Shown here: positions 34,745 to 48,640 of the stretch, one piece after another
How the letters are laid out: each line of letters begins with the position of its first letter
Numbering within the stretch: the stretch's first letter is position 1
Assembly (NCBI RefSeq): GCF_002163715.1
Contig: NZ_CP015698.1
Coordinates: 62,001 to 126,000 of the forward strand
Direction: 5' to 3'
DNA from: Curvibacter sp. AEP1-3
Lineage (GTDB): Bacteria > Pseudomonadota > Gammaproteobacteria > Burkholderiales > Burkholderiaceae_C
Length of the DNA stretch: 64,000 bases
Notes under the pieces: generated by a model
Told to the model about the DNA's origin: nothing
Databases searched by the model: none
The model's input: the letters and a program-made list of their open reading frames with translations, nothing else
Position numbers and translations under genes: made by a program

Positions 34745-35395
34745 ATGTACCGGAAAACTCTGCAAGGTGTGGCGCTGTGCTTGGCATTGGGCTTGGGCGC
34801 ACATGCCCCGGCACATGCATCGCTGATTTCAGCCCTGGTCAAGTTGATGACCAAAGAAGGCGCGGTGGTCGAAAAGGCGGCTGCACAAGCTGCCTCCAAA
34901 GGCGCTGCAACGGGCGCCGCTGTCACGGGCGCCGAGGCAGCCGGCGCCAAGGCCGTCGCCCATACAGGAGAAGACATTGCACACGCATCCGGCTTGGGCA
35001 AGGCGGTGCCGGACGATGTGGCCTCCAAGATGCATGGCACTGGCAAAACACTGTCTGACGTGCCGGATGCGGGTGCCAAAGCCTGGCTCTCCAAACCCTT
35101 GGACAAACTGCAGAAGACCGACGCCGACCAGATGGTGACCGACTACGTGAAGCTGCTGGAAGGCAAGGCCGCTCAAGGGCCGGCTACCGCAGGGACGCAA
35201 GCCGCCACCAAGGCCCCGACGGCGCAAATGAAAAACCCGCCCGAGACCGTGCCTTGGTACGCCGTGCAATTGCTGGTGCGCGCTGCGCACCTGGGTAGCC
35301 GCTGGGCGAGCAAAGAACTCAACCGCGTGTGCCAGAACAACCAAGCCGCCGCGTCCAACGGTGCCGCCTGCAAGACGCCGGTGGCTTCGCGCTAA
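34745..35395 (+). CDS. Secreted alanine-rich hypothetical protein
   Basis: A 216-residue protein from ATG 34745 (ribosome binding site AAGGAG). A signal peptide (MYRKTLQGVALCLALGLGAH then APAHAS) is followed by an Ala/Gly/Lys-rich low-complexity segment (residues about 40-90) and a more ordered C-terminal part (WYAVQLLVRAAHLGSRWASK, VCQNNQAAASNGAACKT) with two cysteines. The AT-rich spacer upstream (34650-34700) probably contains the promoter. No family is recognised; it is likely periplasmic. Confidence 0.7.
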   Translation: MYRKTLQGVALCLALGLGAHAPAHASLISALVKLMTKEGAVVEKAAAQAASKGAATGAAVTGAEAAGAKAVAHTGEDIAHASGLGKAVPDDVASKMHGTGKTLSDVPDAGAKAWLSKPLDKLQKTDADQMVTDYVKLLEGKAAQGPATAGTQAATKAPTAQMKNPPETVPWYAVQLLVRAAHLGSRWASKELNRVCQNNQAAASNGAACKTPVASR

Positions 35396-35410
35396 CGCTG
35401 CGCCCGGCGC

Positions 35411-36295
35411 TCAGCCCTTTGCCAGCACCCGCGCAGGGTCCGTCTCTTCCACGGCGTTTGCCCGTCCGCCGGGCGCCAGTGCCGAATGTTCGCGTTTTGA
35501 TTGGATGACGGGGTAAAACATCTCGGTGAACCAGCGCTCTTTGCCGTAAATCAGGTCGTCCTGCAGGCCGACGCGGGCAGGGTATTGGCGGGTAATCTTG
35601 GCCGAGCCGAAGATCAGGTCCCACACAAACAGCAGATTGCCGAAGTTGCCTTTGTAGTGGCCAATGCCGTCTTCATTGGTCAGCGCATGGTGCGCCCAGT
35701 GCGTGGCCGGGGTGGAGATGGTGCGCTCCAGCACCCAGGCCACGGGGTGCAACCAGCGGTGTTTGTAAAACGGCTCATCCCAGCGCACCGCGCTGTGTGC
35801 CCCCATGATGACGGTGAGCTTGAGAACCACGTACACCAGATACACATTGGCAAAACCTAAGTAGATCAGGATGCCCGACATCCAGATGCCCGGCATCATC
35901 GCGTAGTAAAAAAAGTTGTTGCGGTAGGTGATGCGGATGCTCATGTAGTGCGCCGTATGGTGCGCGCGGTGCAGCGGCCAGAGCAGTGGCGTATGCGAAA
36001 GCCGGTGCCACCAGTACTGCGTCAAATCGTCAGCCACCAGCAGAATGCCGAACATCGCCCACGCCGGCAAATGCGCCCACGCGTTGCGCTGCTCAGGCAT
36101 GAGCCACGCGCCCAACTTGCCCGTGATGAAAAAGATGCCCGGTTGCAATAAAGCCAGTAGCGCCAGCAGCATGGCGGCTTCGAGCTTGGTGTCGTCGCGG
36201 GTCGCGCCGAAATCCTTGTAGCGCCCGGAGCGCCACTCCAGCAGCGCGAATGTCAAAAGGATGCCGAGCAACAAAATGTTTTGTAAGGGGTTCAT
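35411..36295 (-). CDS. Sterol desaturase/fatty acid hydroxylase family membrane protein
   Basis: From ATG 36295 (AGGAG ten bases upstream) the protein has 294 residues. It has several membrane segments (ILLLGILLTFALLEW, AMLLALLALLQPGIFFI, MFGILLVADDL, LIYLGFANVYLVYVVL). The di-iron histidine clusters of the family are present in order: WWHRLSHTPLLW, LHRAHHTAHYMS and THWAHHALTNED. Such enzymes hydroxylate or desaturate lipids at the membrane. The gene is divergent from a LysR regulator, and the 119-bp spacer holds a strong dyad, so this gene is the likely regulated target. Confidence 0.9.
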   Translation of the reverse strand: MNPLQNILLLGILLTFALLEWRSGRYKDFGATRDDTKLEAAMLLALLALLQPGIFFITGKLGAWLMPEQRNAWAHLPAWAMFGILLVADDLTQYWWHRLSHTPLLWPLHRAHHTAHYMSIRITYRNNFFYYAMMPGIWMSGILIYLGFANVYLVYVVLKLTVIMGAHSAVRWDEPFYKHRWLHPVAWVLERTISTPATHWAHHALTNEDGIGHYKGNFGNLLFVWDLIFGSAKITRQYPARVGLQDDLIYGKERWFTEMFYPVIQSKREHSALAPGGRANAVEETDPARVLAKG

Positions 36296-36361
36296 AGGCC
36301 TTGTCTCCTGGTTTTTGTGTGTGTGCCCGGGCGCCATTGTTCGGGTTCTGCTTGATTGCGT

Positions 36362-36404
36362 CCAATGCATTCGAATGCTAATTTCAATGAGTTCAATGCA
36401 TTGG
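36362..36404. promoter_or_regulatory. Inverted repeat between fatty acid hydroxylase and LysR genes
   Basis: CCAATGCATTCGAA (36362-36375) and TTCAATGCATTGG (36392-36404) form a dyad with one extra base in the left arm. The left arm overlaps a perfect palindrome GCATTCGAATGC (36367-36378). It lies 10 bp before the LysR start and 67 bp from the divergent start, the usual place for a LysR-type autoregulatory site. Confidence 0.7.
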
Positions 36405-36414
36405 ATGGATCGCT

Positions 36415-37338
36415 ATGGATATCAAACACCTGACGCACATCGTCGCCTTGGCCGACAAGCGCAATTTCGCCCGGGCCGCAGAGCATCTGCATCTGAGCCA
36501 GCCGGCTTTGAGCCGCAGTATTCAGGCCGCGGAGGCCGCACTGAATCTGCGCCTGTTTGACCGTGGCGCGCTGGAAGTGAAGCCCACACCGGCAGGCGAG
36601 TTCGTATTGGAGCGGGCGCGCCGGCTGGTGTTTGAGAGCCGCTGCCTGCTGCGGGATGTCAATTTGTACCGGGACCGCACCTTGGGCAACACGGCGTTTG
36701 GTGTAGGGCCGTTCCCCGCCGCCACGGTGCTGGCACCGCTGTTGGTGCAGGTGCGGCAGTCCCACCCCGGCGTCCAAATCCGCGCGAGTGTGGGCAACTG
36801 GGAGCTGCTGCTAAGCCGCTTGCGGGCTGAGGAGCTGGAGTTTTTTCTGGCAGACACACGCGACATTCCCCGCACGCCGGATCTGGAGGTGACGCAACTG
36901 GTGCAACTGCCGGCAGGCCTGTTTGTGCGCGCGGGGCACCCTTTGCTGGAAGCAGGCCCCCTCAAGCCCAAGGGCCTGCTGGAGGCCATGGTGTTGCACG
37001 GCATTGCGACTGTGCGGGTGCCTGTGGCCATGCAGACACTGCTGGTTCAGCTGATGGGGCAGAGCAGTGCAGACTCCTTGCCGATTGCTCTGGAGTGTGA
37101 CGATGTACGCACCCTCAAACACGTGGCACTCGCCACCGACAGCGTGCTGATTGCACCCGTGACGGCCGTGGCTGCTGAAATGAACGAAGGGCGTTTGGTG
37201 CAACTCGAGACACCGGGCTTCCCGCCGGCCTACAGCGATTTGGGGCTGGTGATGCTCAAGGGCCGCACGCCGTCTCCCACGGCGCAGCATGTGATTGAGC
37301 AGGTCACCGCCATGCTGCAGGCCCCGTCGGGTCGCTGA
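36415..37338 (+). CDS. LysR-family transcriptional regulator
   Basis: A 307-residue regulator. The N-terminal winged HTH is clear: IKHLTHIVALADKRNFARAA, EHLHLSQPALSRSIQAAE, LNLRLFDRGALEVKPTPAG. A linker helix and a periplasmic-binding-like effector domain follow (residues 90-300, NTAFGVGPFPAATVLAPLL, FFLADTRDIPRTPDL, GLFVRAGHPLL). The usual length for LysR proteins is about 300. It is divergent from the fatty acid hydroxylase and preceded by a dyad, so it probably controls that gene and itself. The effector is unknown. Confidence 0.95.
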   Translation: MDIKHLTHIVALADKRNFARAAEHLHLSQPALSRSIQAAEAALNLRLFDRGALEVKPTPAGEFVLERARRLVFESRCLLRDVNLYRDRTLGNTAFGVGPFPAATVLAPLLVQVRQSHPGVQIRASVGNWELLLSRLRAEELEFFLADTRDIPRTPDLEVTQLVQLPAGLFVRAGHPLLEAGPLKPKGLLEAMVLHGIATVRVPVAMQTLLVQLMGQSSADSLPIALECDDVRTLKHVALATDSVLIAPVTAVAAEMNEGRLVQLETPGFPPAYSDLGLVMLKGRTPSPTAQHVIEQVTAMLQAPSGR

Positions 37339-38019
37339 TCATTCGGCTGCGGTCAGGCCGTTGGCAAAGTGTTCGGCCATGCGCTGCGCGGTGAGCGCAG
37401 GGTCACGGGCGGCCAGGGCGTCCATGATGGCGCGATGCTCGGCCAGGGATTCTTCAATGCGCCCGGTTTTGAGCAGGGAGTTGTGGCGGTTGAGCTTCAT
37501 GACCTTGCGCAGGTCGGCCACCATCTGGTCTCGCCAGCGGTTGTTGGCAATCTCCAGCAGGCGCATGTGGAACTTCTCATTCACTGCGAAAAATTGGTCG
37601 GTGGTGGCAGCCTTGTCTTTGCCGGGTTTGGCCGCTGCCTCCAGTGCTTTGTGCAATGCCTGCAGTTCCTTGATTTCCGCGTCGGTGGCCTTGGTGGCCA
37701 CCACGCCGGCCGCGTCACTCTCCAGCAAGCTGAGCAGGTGGTACACATCGGCCAGGTCTTGTTGCGACACCTCGGTTACATAGGCGCCACGGCGCACCTT
37801 CATGGTCACCAGACCTTCGGCGGCCAGCACTTTCAGGGCCTCGCGCAGGGGGGTGCGGCTGATGCCGAACTCTTCGGCAATTTTCAGTTCGTCAATCCAG
37901 CTGCCGGGCTCCAACTCGCGCTTGAAGATGCGCTGGCGCAGCAGCTCGGCCACTTCCTCATACAGAGGGCGGGGGGCCAGCGATACAGCGGGGCGGGCAT
38001 CAGACATCAAGGCGGACAT
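37339..38019 (-). CDS. GntR-family regulator (FCD subfamily) beside the methylmalonyl-CoA operon
   Basis: From ATG 38019 the protein has 226 residues. The winged HTH is PLYEEVAELLRQRIFKRELE, IDELKIAEEFGISRTPLREA and LVTMKVRRGAYVTEVS. The C-terminal FCD domain (ADVYHLLSLLESDAAGV, FFAVNEKFHMRLLEIANN, EEHRAIMDALAARD-like segment) has the metal-binding His and Asp. It is divergent from scpA with a 124-bp AT-rich spacer, so it probably represses the propionate/methylmalonyl-CoA genes in response to a pathway acid or CoA ester. The open frame upstream to 38154 overlaps scpA and is rejected. Confidence 0.92.
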   Translation of the reverse strand: MSALMSDARPAVSLAPRPLYEEVAELLRQRIFKRELEPGSWIDELKIAEEFGISRTPLREALKVLAAEGLVTMKVRRGAYVTEVSQQDLADVYHLLSLLESDAAGVVATKATDAEIKELQALHKALEAAAKPGKDKAATTDQFFAVNEKFHMRLLEIANNRWRDQMVADLRKVMKLNRHNSLLKTGRIEESLAEHRAIMDALAARDPALTAQRMAEHFANGLTAAE

Positions 38020-38143
38020 GCGGTGGGGCTCAAAAAGTGGGTGGATTGTAAGCTGCAACCAATATTCTGAATCAATAATTATGAATAATGTAAACTTGCC
38101 GCGCTGATCCTGCCAGCGGTAACCCATAGATTGCGACCCCGCC
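38020..38143. promoter_or_regulatory. Divergent promoter region of gntR-type gene and scpA
   Basis: The spacer contains an AT-rich block at 38058-38095 (ATTCTGAATCAATAATTATG and GAATAATGTAAAC) in an otherwise GC-rich area. Two TGAAT copies 14 bp apart (38068, 38082) could be part of an operator for the GntR protein. Exact promoter boxes cannot be set. Confidence 0.35.
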
Positions 38144-40311
<2,168 letters not shown>

Positions 40312-40315
<4 letters not shown>

Positions 40316-41337
40316 CACCTGAAGCCGTGCAGGCCGGTCTGCTGGGGGGCGAGTCCCTCCTCCAGCGCCGCGCCATCGCCAAAGCCATCACGCTGCTGGA
40401 GTCCACCCGCGTGGACCACCGGGCGCAGGGCGATGCGCTGCTCACCGCGCTGCTGCCGCACACCGGTAAGTCGTTCCGCTTGGGCATCAGCGGCGTGCCG
40501 GGCGTGGGCAAAAGCACCTTCATTGAAGCGCTGGGCCTGTACCTGATTGGGCTGGGCCACCGGGTCGCGGTGCTGACGATTGACCCTTCCAGCTCGGTGT
40601 CCGGCGGCTCCATCCTGGGGGACAAGACGCGCATGGAGCACTTGTCCATGCACGAGAAAGCCTTCATCCGCCCAAGCCCGTCCAGCGGTACGCTGGGTGG
40701 TGTGGCTGAGAAAACGCGCGAGGCCATGCTGGTCTGCGAAGCGGCGGGATACGACATCGTGATCGTCGAGACCGTGGGCGTGGGCCAGAGCGAGACAGCG
40801 GTGCAGGGCATGACCGACATGTTCGTGCTGATGCAACTGCCCAATGCGGGCGACGACCTGCAGGCCATCAAAAAAGGGGTGATGGAGCTGGCCGATCTGG
40901 TGGTCATCAACAAGGCCGACATCGACGCCGATGCCGCCACCCGCGCACAAGCGCAGATCACCTCCAGCCTGCGTTTGCTGGGCATGCATGGCAACCCGAA
41001 TGACCCGCACAGCGACAAACACTGGGCCCCCAAAGTAATTTCACTGAGTGCGTTGCTGGGGCAGGGGGTCGACACCTTCTGGAAAGCTGTGTGTGAATTC
41101 CAGACCCTGCAAACCGCCAATGGCTTGTTCAGCCAGCGCCGCCAGAACCAGTCGCTGGCGTGGATGTGGGAGCGGATTGACGCAGGCCTGAAGCAGGCCT
41201 TCAAGCAAAACCCGGCGGTGCGCGAGCAGCTGCCTCAGCTCACCGCAGCGGTGCAGGCAGGCCAGTTGGCCGCCAGCACTGCAGCACGCAATCTGCTCTC
41301 GGCGCTCGAATTCACTGCGCAAGCAGCTCCTAAATAG
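40312..41337 (+). CDS. meaB: Methylmalonyl-CoA mutase-associated GTPase MeaB/ArgK
   Basis: A 341-residue G3E GTPase that guards and reloads the mutase with intact cobalamin. Walker A is [39 protein letters not shown] and [19 protein letters not shown] follow, and the base-recognition motif is VVINKADID. The C-terminal dimerisation arm is present. It starts at GTG 40312, overlapping the scpA stop by four bases. The last codons (AQAAPK and the stop) lie in a copy of the dispersed AGCTAT-type element. Confidence 0.96.
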
Positions 41338-41346
41338 ATAGCAAAT
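41317..41346. repeat. Copy of the dispersed AGCTAT dyad element
   Basis: GCGCAAGCAGCTCCTAAATA then GATAGCAAAT covers the meaB 3' end and the first bases of the spacer. It matches the outer parts of the dyads at 44557 and 51479. Confidence 0.45.
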
Positions 41347-41380
41347 AACAATCCATTTTCTGACCTGAAGGAAGACAAGC

Positions 41381-42913
<1,533 letters not shown>

Positions 42914-42943
42914 TCGCCGAAGAACAAGAAAAGGACAAGCACC

Positions 42944-44992
42944 ATGTTCACCAAAATCCTGATTGCCAACCGTGGCGAAATTGCCTGCCGCGTGATTGCC
43001 ACCGCCAAGAAAATGGGCATCAAGACGGTTGCCGTCTACTCCGATGCCGACAAGGAAGCCCGCCACGTGGCGCTGGCGGATGAGGCCATCAATATCGGCC
43101 CCGCACCTAGCCGCGAGAGCTATCTGCAGGCCGAAAAAATCATTGCCGCTTGCAAACAAACCGGCGCGCAAGCCGTGCACCCCGGCTACGGCTTCTTGAG
43201 CGAGAACGAAGCGTTTGCCAAGCGCTGCGAAGACGAAGGCATTGCCTTCATCGGACCCAAGGCGCATTCCATTGCCGCCATGGGCGACAAGATTGCCTCC
43301 AAGAAGCTGGCCAACGAGGCCAAGGTCAACACCATTCCGGGCTACAACGACGCGATTAGTGGCCCTGAGCAGGCGGTGGAAATCGCCAAAGGCATCGGCT
43401 ACCCCGTGATGATCAAGGCCTCGGCCGGCGGCGGTGGCAAGGGCCTGCGCGTGGCCTTCAATGACAAAGAGGCTTTTGAAGGCTTTGCCAGCTGCCAGAA
43501 CGAAGCTCGCAACAGTTTTGGCGACGACCGCATCTTCATCGAGAAGTTTGTGCAGGAGCCGCGCCACATCGAGATCCAGGTGCTGGGCGACAGCCATGGC
43601 AACGTAATTTATTTGAACGAGCGGGAGTGTTCCATCCAGCGTCGCCACCAGAAGGTGATTGAAGAGGCGCCTAGCCCCTTCATCAGCGACGCCACCCGCA
43701 AAGCCATGGGCGAGCAAGCGGTGCAACTGGCCAAGGCCGTGAAGTACCAGAGCGCCGGAACCGTGGAGTTTGTGGTCGGCAAGGACCAGGACTTTTACTT
43801 CCTGGAGATGAACACTCGCCTGCAGGTGGAGCACCCGGTGACCGAATGCATCACCGGCCTGGATTTGGTGGAGCTGATGATCCGCGTGGCCGCCGGCGAA
43901 AAGCTGCCGCTGACGCAAGCCGACGTGAAGCGCGACGGCTGGGCCATTGAGTGCCGCATCAACGCCGAAGACCCGTTCCGCAACTTCCTGCCGTCCACTG
44001 GCCGCCTAGTGCGCTTTGCGCCGCCTGAGCAGACCATGTGGCAGGGCGACACCGAGCACTTGCAAGGCGTGCGCGTGGACACTGGAGTTCAGGACGGCGG
44101 CGAGATCCCCATGTTCTACGACTCGATGATTGCCAAGCTCATCGTGCATGGCAAGGACCGCAATGACGCGATTGCCAAGATGCGTGAGGCTCTTAACGGC
44201 TTTGTGATCCGCGGTGTGTCGAGCAACATTCCGTTCCAGGCCGCGTTGTTGGCCCACCCCAAATTCGTGAGCGGTGATTTCAATACCGGCTTTATCGCCG
44301 AGAACTACGGCAAAGGCTTCTTTGCCGAAGACGTGCCGCATGACGACGCAGCTTTCCTCACCGCGCTGGCCGCCTTTGTGCGCCGCAAGTCGCGCGAGCG
44401 CGCAGCGGGCATGTCCGGTCAGTTGCCGGGCTATGCGGTCGACGCAGGCAAAGACTATGTGGTGGTCACGCTGGATGCCGCCGGCAACAACAGCTACACC
44501 GCTGTGCATGTGGACGAGTTTGAAGGTGAAACCGGCTCTGCCCAAGTACGGGTGGGCGCGAGCAGCTATGTTATTCGTAGCAAATCGCGCTTGAACGACA
44601 TTGCCATCACCGGCACGGTGAACGGCAAAGCCTTCACCGCCCAGGTGGAGCGCGGTACGCCCAAAAACCCGCTGGCCCTGCGCGTGCAGCACAACGGCAC
44701 CCGTATCGATGCGCTGGTCATGTCCCCCCGCATGGCCGAGCTGCACAAGCTGATGCCGCACAAGGCTCCGCCCGACATGAGCCGCTACGTGCTCTCGCCC
44801 ATGCCCGGCTTGCTGGTCGATGTGGCAGTGGTGCCCGGCCAAAAGGTGCAGGCCGGTGAGCGTGTGGCCGTGATCGAAGCCATGAAGATGGAAAACGTGC
44901 TGTTTGCCGCCGCCGATGGTGTGGTGGGCAAGGTGCTGGCCGCTAAAGGCGAGAGCCTGTCGGTCGATCAGGCGATTGTGGAGTTCGTATGA
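42944..44992 (+). CDS. pccA: Propionyl-CoA carboxylase alpha (biotin carboxylase + BCCP) subunit
   Basis: A 682-residue protein. The N-terminal biotin carboxylase has [57 protein letters not shown]-type [15 protein letters not shown] and [18 protein letters not shown]. The C-terminal biotin carrier domain has [17 protein letters not shown] with the biotinylated Lys. The region between is the BT domain typical of PccA. Its stop overlaps the next start (ATGA). It shares an operon with pccB and scpA. Confidence 0.97.
   Translation: MFTKILIANRGEIACRVIATAKKMGIKTVAVYSDADKEARHVALADEAINIGPAPSRESYLQAEKIIAACKQTGAQAVHPGYGFLSENEAFAKRCEDEGIAFIGPKAHSIAAMGDKIASKKLANEAKVNTIPGYNDAISGPEQAVEIAKGIGYPVMIKASAGGGGKGLRVAFNDKEAFEGFASCQNEARNSFGDDRIFIEKFVQEPRHIEIQVLGDSHGNVIYLNERECSIQRRHQKVIEEAPSPFISDATRKAMGEQAVQLAKAVKYQSAGTVEFVVGKDQDFYFLEMNTRLQVEHPVTECITGLDLVELMIRVAAGEKLPLTQADVKRDGWAIECRINAEDPFRNFLPSTGRLVRFAPPEQTMWQGDTEHLQGVRVDTGVQDGGEIPMFYDSMIAKLIVHGKDRNDAIAKMREALNGFVIRGVSSNIPFQAALLAHPKFVSGDFNTGFIAENYGKGFFAEDVPHDDAAFLTALAAFVRRKSRERAAGMSGQLPGYAVDAGKDYVVVTLDAAGNNSYTAVHVDEFEGETGSAQVRVGASSYVIRSKSRLNDIAITGTVNGKAFTAQVERGTPKNPLALRVQHNGTRIDALVMSPRMAELHKLMPHKAPPDMSRYVLSPMPGLLVDVAVVPGQKVQAGERVAVIEAMKMENVLFAAADGVVGKVLAAKGESLSVDQAIVEFV
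44557..44590. repeat. Copy of the dispersed AGCTAT dyad element inside pccA
   Basis: GCGCGAGCAGCTATGTTATT then CGTAGCAAATCGCGC reads as an imperfect dyad with arms GCGCGA...TCGCGC and AGCTA...GTAGC. It is fully coding in pccA ([12 protein letters not shown]). Codon use here is AT-richer than its surroundings. Confidence 0.5.
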
Positions 44993-45465
44993 CCGCTGCC
45001 GAAGTCAAACGCCCCTTCAAGGTCTTGGGCATCCAGCAGATCGCCATTGGCGGCCCTGACAAGAAACGTCTGCAAACTCTGTGGGTGGACATGCTGGGGC
45101 TGGAAGTCACGGGTACCTTCCAAAGCGAGAAGGAAAACGTGGACGAGGACATCTGCGCCATGGGCTCCGGCCCGTACAAGGTGGAAGTTGACCTCATGCA
45201 GCCCATGGACCCTGACAAGAAACCTGCGGTGCACACCACGCCCTTGAACCATGTGGGCCTGTGGATCGACAACCTGCCGGTGGCGGTGGAGTGGCTCACT
45301 GCCAAAGGCGTGCGATTTGCACCCGGCGGCATCCGCAAAGGGGCAGCCGGCTACGACATCACCTTTTTGCACCCCAAAAGCAATGACGAATTCCCGATTG
45401 CAGGGGAGGGCGTGTTGATCGAATTGGTGCAGGCCCCGTCTGATGTGATCGCCGCTTTGGGCTGA
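44989..45465 (+). CDS. VOC-family protein, probable methylmalonyl-CoA epimerase
   Basis: A 158-residue vicinal-oxygen-chelate protein with two beta-alpha-beta-beta-beta modules. Likely metal ligands are in [16 protein letters not shown] (Gln or His position), [18 protein letters not shown] (His) and [12 protein letters not shown] (Glu). The ATGA overlap with pccA and the mutase in the same operon make (S)/(R)-methylmalonyl-CoA epimerase the best call, as the pathway needs that step. VOC sequences vary, so a glyoxalase-like enzyme remains possible. A strong terminator follows. Confidence 0.85.
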   Translation: MTAAEVKRPFKVLGIQQIAIGGPDKKRLQTLWVDMLGLEVTGTFQSEKENVDEDICAMGSGPYKVEVDLMQPMDPDKKPAVHTTPLNHVGLWIDNLPVAVEWLTAKGVRFAPGGIRKGAAGYDITFLHPKSNDEFPIAGEGVLIELVQAPSDVIAALG

Positions 45466-45501
45466 GGCGCCGTTTTGGCACTGATGCTTGAGGGGAAACA
45501 C

Positions 45502-45525
45502 GGGGGGCAATGCCCCCCATTTTTC
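45502..45525 (+). terminator. Rho-independent terminator of the propionyl-CoA operon
   Basis: A perfect 7-bp GC stem GGGGGGC-AAT-GCCCCCC is followed by ATTTTTCT. It lies 36 bp after the epimerase stop. Confidence 0.9.
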
Positions 45526-45590
45526 TGTCATTTATTGGTGGAAAAGCGATAAAGTCAAAGCAGTTGAAGAATTTCCAAGGAACGCCCGTT

Positions 45591-47918
45591 ATGAGCTTTG
45601 TGAAGTTTCTGTACCCCGGCATGTGGGTCATGCGCAAGATGCGCTTCGGTTCCAAGCTGGCCATTGTGTTTCTGGTGGCCTTGGTTCCCCTGTTGTTCAT
45701 CGTCTGGCAATTGATTTCGCGCACCCTGAACGATGTGCAGATCACTCGCGCCGAGGTGGTGGGCGTGGAGGTGGTGGAACAAACCACGGACGTGATCCGC
45801 AATGTCCAGGCCCACCGGGGGCAAACCAATATGGTGTTGTTGGGCAATGCGGCTGCTACCGGCGCCCGCGACCAGACCCGCAGCAAGCTGGCAGAGGAGG
45901 TCAATGGCCTCAAGCGCCTCCTGGACGACAAGCAGGGTATGGAGGCGCCGCCCGAATGGAAGGAGCTGCGCGGCCGCTTGGAAACCTTGGTCAAGGAGCT
46001 GGACGGCAAAGATGCCCCGCAAGCCTTCGGCTTCCACACCGCGCTGGTGGAGGACCTGACCCGCTTTGTGTACGGCGTGGCTGACAAGTCGGGCCTGCTG
46101 TTCGACCCGGACCCCCAGACCTATTTGCTGATGGACATGTCAGTCTCCCGGCTGATCCCCTTGCGGGAGCAGATCGGTCGCTTGCGCGGAACCGGTGCCG
46201 GCTTTTTGAGCAAGCCTGAGCTGACCGACGATGCCATCGGACGGGTGAACCTGCTGGCAGGGGCCTTGAACGCATGGGCCAAAGATGTAGCGTATTCCCA
46301 GCAGATTCTTGCTTCCGCCGGTTTCAAAAATGCCAGCGGGGAGGCCGCACAAGCTGCAGTGGCCAAGTTCGTAAGCTTGTCCAAAGAGCGCTTCAAGGCG
46401 GGTGCGCCCGGTGGGGATTCTGAAGGCTACTTCGCCTCGGGCACCCAAGCGATAGAAGCCATCGGCGAATACCATAAAGCCGTGAATCAGGCCATGGTGT
46501 CGCTGCTGCAGGAGCGGGAAAAATCTCTCAACCGCACCTTCTATCTGCTGATTGCCGGCAGCGTCATCGCCACCTTTGTCTTGGTGTACTTGATGCTGTC
46601 GTTCAACATCAGCTTTTTGTCGGACTTGCGCCAAGTGCTGCGTTTCATGGAACAGACGGCCAGTGGCAATTTGCGACACAAGGTTCTGATAAGAGGCGAC
46701 GACGAACTGTCCGACATGTCGCACGCCATGGACGTGATGGTGAACAACATCTCGGTCATGGTGGCCAGTGTGCGCAGCAACTCGGCGTTGGTGGCTAATT
46801 CCGGGGATGCCTTGGTGCTGGGCAACCGCAGCCTGTCAGACCGCACCGAGCAACAAGCCGCCAATCTGGAAGAAACCTCTGCGAGCGTGCAGGAACTGGC
46901 CTCCACGGTGAAAGACAACGCCAATGCGGCGCAGGAGTCCGATCGTGCGGCGCAAGGGGTGCGCACCACGGCCGAACAGGGCGCCGCCGGCATGAACCAG
47001 GCAATTGAATCCATCGAGGCCATTGAAGCCAGCACCCGCCGTATGGATGAAATCGTCGGCGTAATTGATGGCCTTGCTTTCCAAACCAACATCCTGGCGC
47101 TCAATGCGGCAGTAGAGGCCGCTCGGGCGGGTGAGTCAGGCCGTGGCTTTGCGGTCGTGGCGGCGGAGGTACGTTCCCTGGCCCAACGCTCCGCGGCATC
47201 GGCCAAGGAAATCCGCCAGCTCATCACCACGTCTACCGCGCAGGTCGCGGCGGGTGTGCAGCAAATCCGTACGGCGGGCAAAAACATCACGGCCATTGCT
47301 GACGGAGTGCGTGGGGTCGCGGGCAACATGTCCTTGATTTCCGCGTCCAGCGCGGAACAAAGCGCCAGCCTGGCGGAAATCACCACCGCCATCCGCCAGT
47401 TGGATGAGATTACCCAGCAAAACGCCTCCATGGTGGAGCAGGCGGTGAACCAAGCGACCGCGCTGCAGACCCGTGCCAGCGTGTTGGCCGATGCGGTCTC
47501 GGTGTTCAAGCTGCAGCAGGGTTCTGCAGACGAGGCGCGTCATTTGGTAGACCTTGCGTTGGACTTGCGTCGCAGCAGCGGTAGCCGGGACAGCTTTATC
47601 CGCGAAGTGACGGCCCAGCACTCCGGTTTGTTTGACCGTGACATGTACGTGTTCGTGCTGGACCGCAATGGTCAGTACCTCGCATTTGCGGGCAATCAGG
47701 CCAAGGTCGGCACCCGGGTGCAGGATGTCGCTGGTATCGATGGAAATGCCTTGATCGAATCCATCATTCACCAGGCGGAAGCAAATCCGGGTTGGGTGGA
47801 GTACGAGATCGCCAACCCGCTCACCGGCCAGGTGCAAACCAAGATGTCTTTCGTTCTGAAGGTTGACGATGTCTACGTGGGCTGCGGTGTCTACAAGAGC
47901 CTGATGAGCAGTCTTTGA
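45591..47918 (+). CDS. Methyl-accepting chemotaxis protein with C-terminal Cache domain
   Basis: From ATG 45591 (ribosome binding site AAGGAA) the receptor has 775 residues. A first membrane segment ([20 protein letters not shown]) is followed by a helical periplasmic domain with a nitrate-sensor-like look ([19 protein letters not shown]). The second membrane segment is [19 protein letters not shown], then HAMP and the signalling hairpin ([40 protein letters not shown]). After this (residues about 660-775) comes an extra Cache-like domain: [59 protein letters not shown] sensor placed C-terminal to the signalling tip would be cytoplasmic. Confidence 0.93.
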   Translation: MSFVKFLYPGMWVMRKMRFGSKLAIVFLVALVPLLFIVWQLISRTLNDVQITRAEVVGVEVVEQTTDVIRNVQAHRGQTNMVLLGNAAATGARDQTRSKLAEEVNGLKRLLDDKQGMEAPPEWKELRGRLETLVKELDGKDAPQAFGFHTALVEDLTRFVYGVADKSGLLFDPDPQTYLLMDMSVSRLIPLREQIGRLRGTGAGFLSKPELTDDAIGRVNLLAGALNAWAKDVAYSQQILASAGFKNASGEAAQAAVAKFVSLSKERFKAGAPGGDSEGYFASGTQAIEAIGEYHKAVNQAMVSLLQEREKSLNRTFYLLIAGSVIATFVLVYLMLSFNISFLSDLRQVLRFMEQTASGNLRHKVLIRGDDELSDMSHAMDVMVNNISVMVASVRSNSALVANSGDALVLGNRSLSDRTEQQAANLEETSASVQELASTVKDNANAAQESDRAAQGVRTTAEQGAAGMNQAIESIEAIEASTRRMDEIVGVIDGLAFQTNILALNAAVEAARAGESGRGFAVVAAEVRSLAQRSAASAKEIRQLITTSTAQVAAGVQQIRTAGKNITAIADGVRGVAGNMSLISASSAEQSASLAEITTAIRQLDEITQQNASMVEQAVNQATALQTRASVLADAVSVFKLQQGSADEARHLVDLALDLRRSSGSRDSFIREVTAQHSGLFDRDMYVFVLDRNGQYLAFAGNQAKVGTRVQDVAGIDGNALIESIIHQAEANPGWVEYEIANPLTGQVQTKMSFVLKVDDVYVGCGVYKSLMSSL

Positions 47919-47950
47919 TCGGAGCCGGCAGGGTTATCAACCTGCCCGAC

Positions 47951-48640
47951 TCAACTGCCCGTGCCGGGTGTGGCTTTGCGGGCGCGGGCCCTGGCGAGGG
48001 CCGCCTCGATCACCGCCCGTTTTTTGTCCAGGATAGCCGGATCGGTGTGCTGGGAATGGGCGGGCAGGTCAGCCAGCTTCATGCGTGCTTTGGCCTCCAG
48101 CGCCTGGGCATGTTCTTCCGTTTCGCGCGCTTGCCGCACCTGCCGGCTCTCATAACGTTGGCGAGCGTTGGCGGCTTCTTCGGGGCTCCATGCCGCCCAA
48201 CCGGTAAGTTCGCCGGAAACGGTTTCCACCATGATGCAATCCACCGGGCACACGGGAAGGCATAGCTCACAGCCGGTGCAGTGCGGCTCGATCACCGTGT
48301 GCATGCGCTTGTTGCTGCCAATGATGGCATCGGTGGGGCAGGCCTTGATGCACAGGGTGCAGCCAATGCACCAGTCTTCATCGATGAACACCACGGTGCG
48401 TGGCGCCTCCAGCCCGAATTCCGGATTCAGCGGAATGACGGGTTGGCCGGTGATGGCAGCCAGACGTGCAATACCCTCTGCACCGCCGGGCGGGCATTGG
48501 TTGATGGGGGCTTCACCACGTGCCATGGCGCCGGCATAAGCGGCGCAATCGGGGTAACCGCAGCGGGTGCACTGGGTTTGCGGCAGTGCGTCCAGAAGCT
48601 GCTGCGCCAACGCTGGCGCAGCCTCCGGGACGGTACTCAC
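47951..48640 (-). CDS. rsxB: RnfB/RsxB-like electron transport protein
   Basis: A 229-residue iron-sulfur protein. The N-terminal 4Fe-4S domain has [20 protein letters not shown] and NQCPPGG. Two ferredoxin clusters follow in [17 protein letters not shown] and [17 protein letters not shown]. The C-terminal tail is helical and charged, as in betaproteobacterial RnfB. No Rnf membrane subunits are nearby, so it is an orphan form, as often seen in this group; its partner is unknown. It starts at GTG 48640, overlapping the phaZ stop (GTGA). It converges on the chemoreceptor gene. Confidence 0.9.
   Translation of the reverse strand: MSTVPEAAPALAQQLLDALPQTQCTRCGYPDCAAYAGAMARGEAPINQCPPGGAEGIARLAAITGQPVIPLNPEFGLEAPRTVVFIDEDWCIGCTLCIKACPTDAIIGSNKRMHTVIEPHCTGCELCLPVCPVDCIMVETVSGELTGWAAWSPEEAANARQRYESRQVRQARETEEHAQALEAKARMKLADLPAHSQHTDPAILDKKRAVIEAALARARARKATPGTGS

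Noticed and set aside
47927..47946. GGCAGG...CCTGCC hairpin between the chemoreceptor and rsxB as a terminator
   Set aside because: The stem is only six base pairs and no T-run follows.
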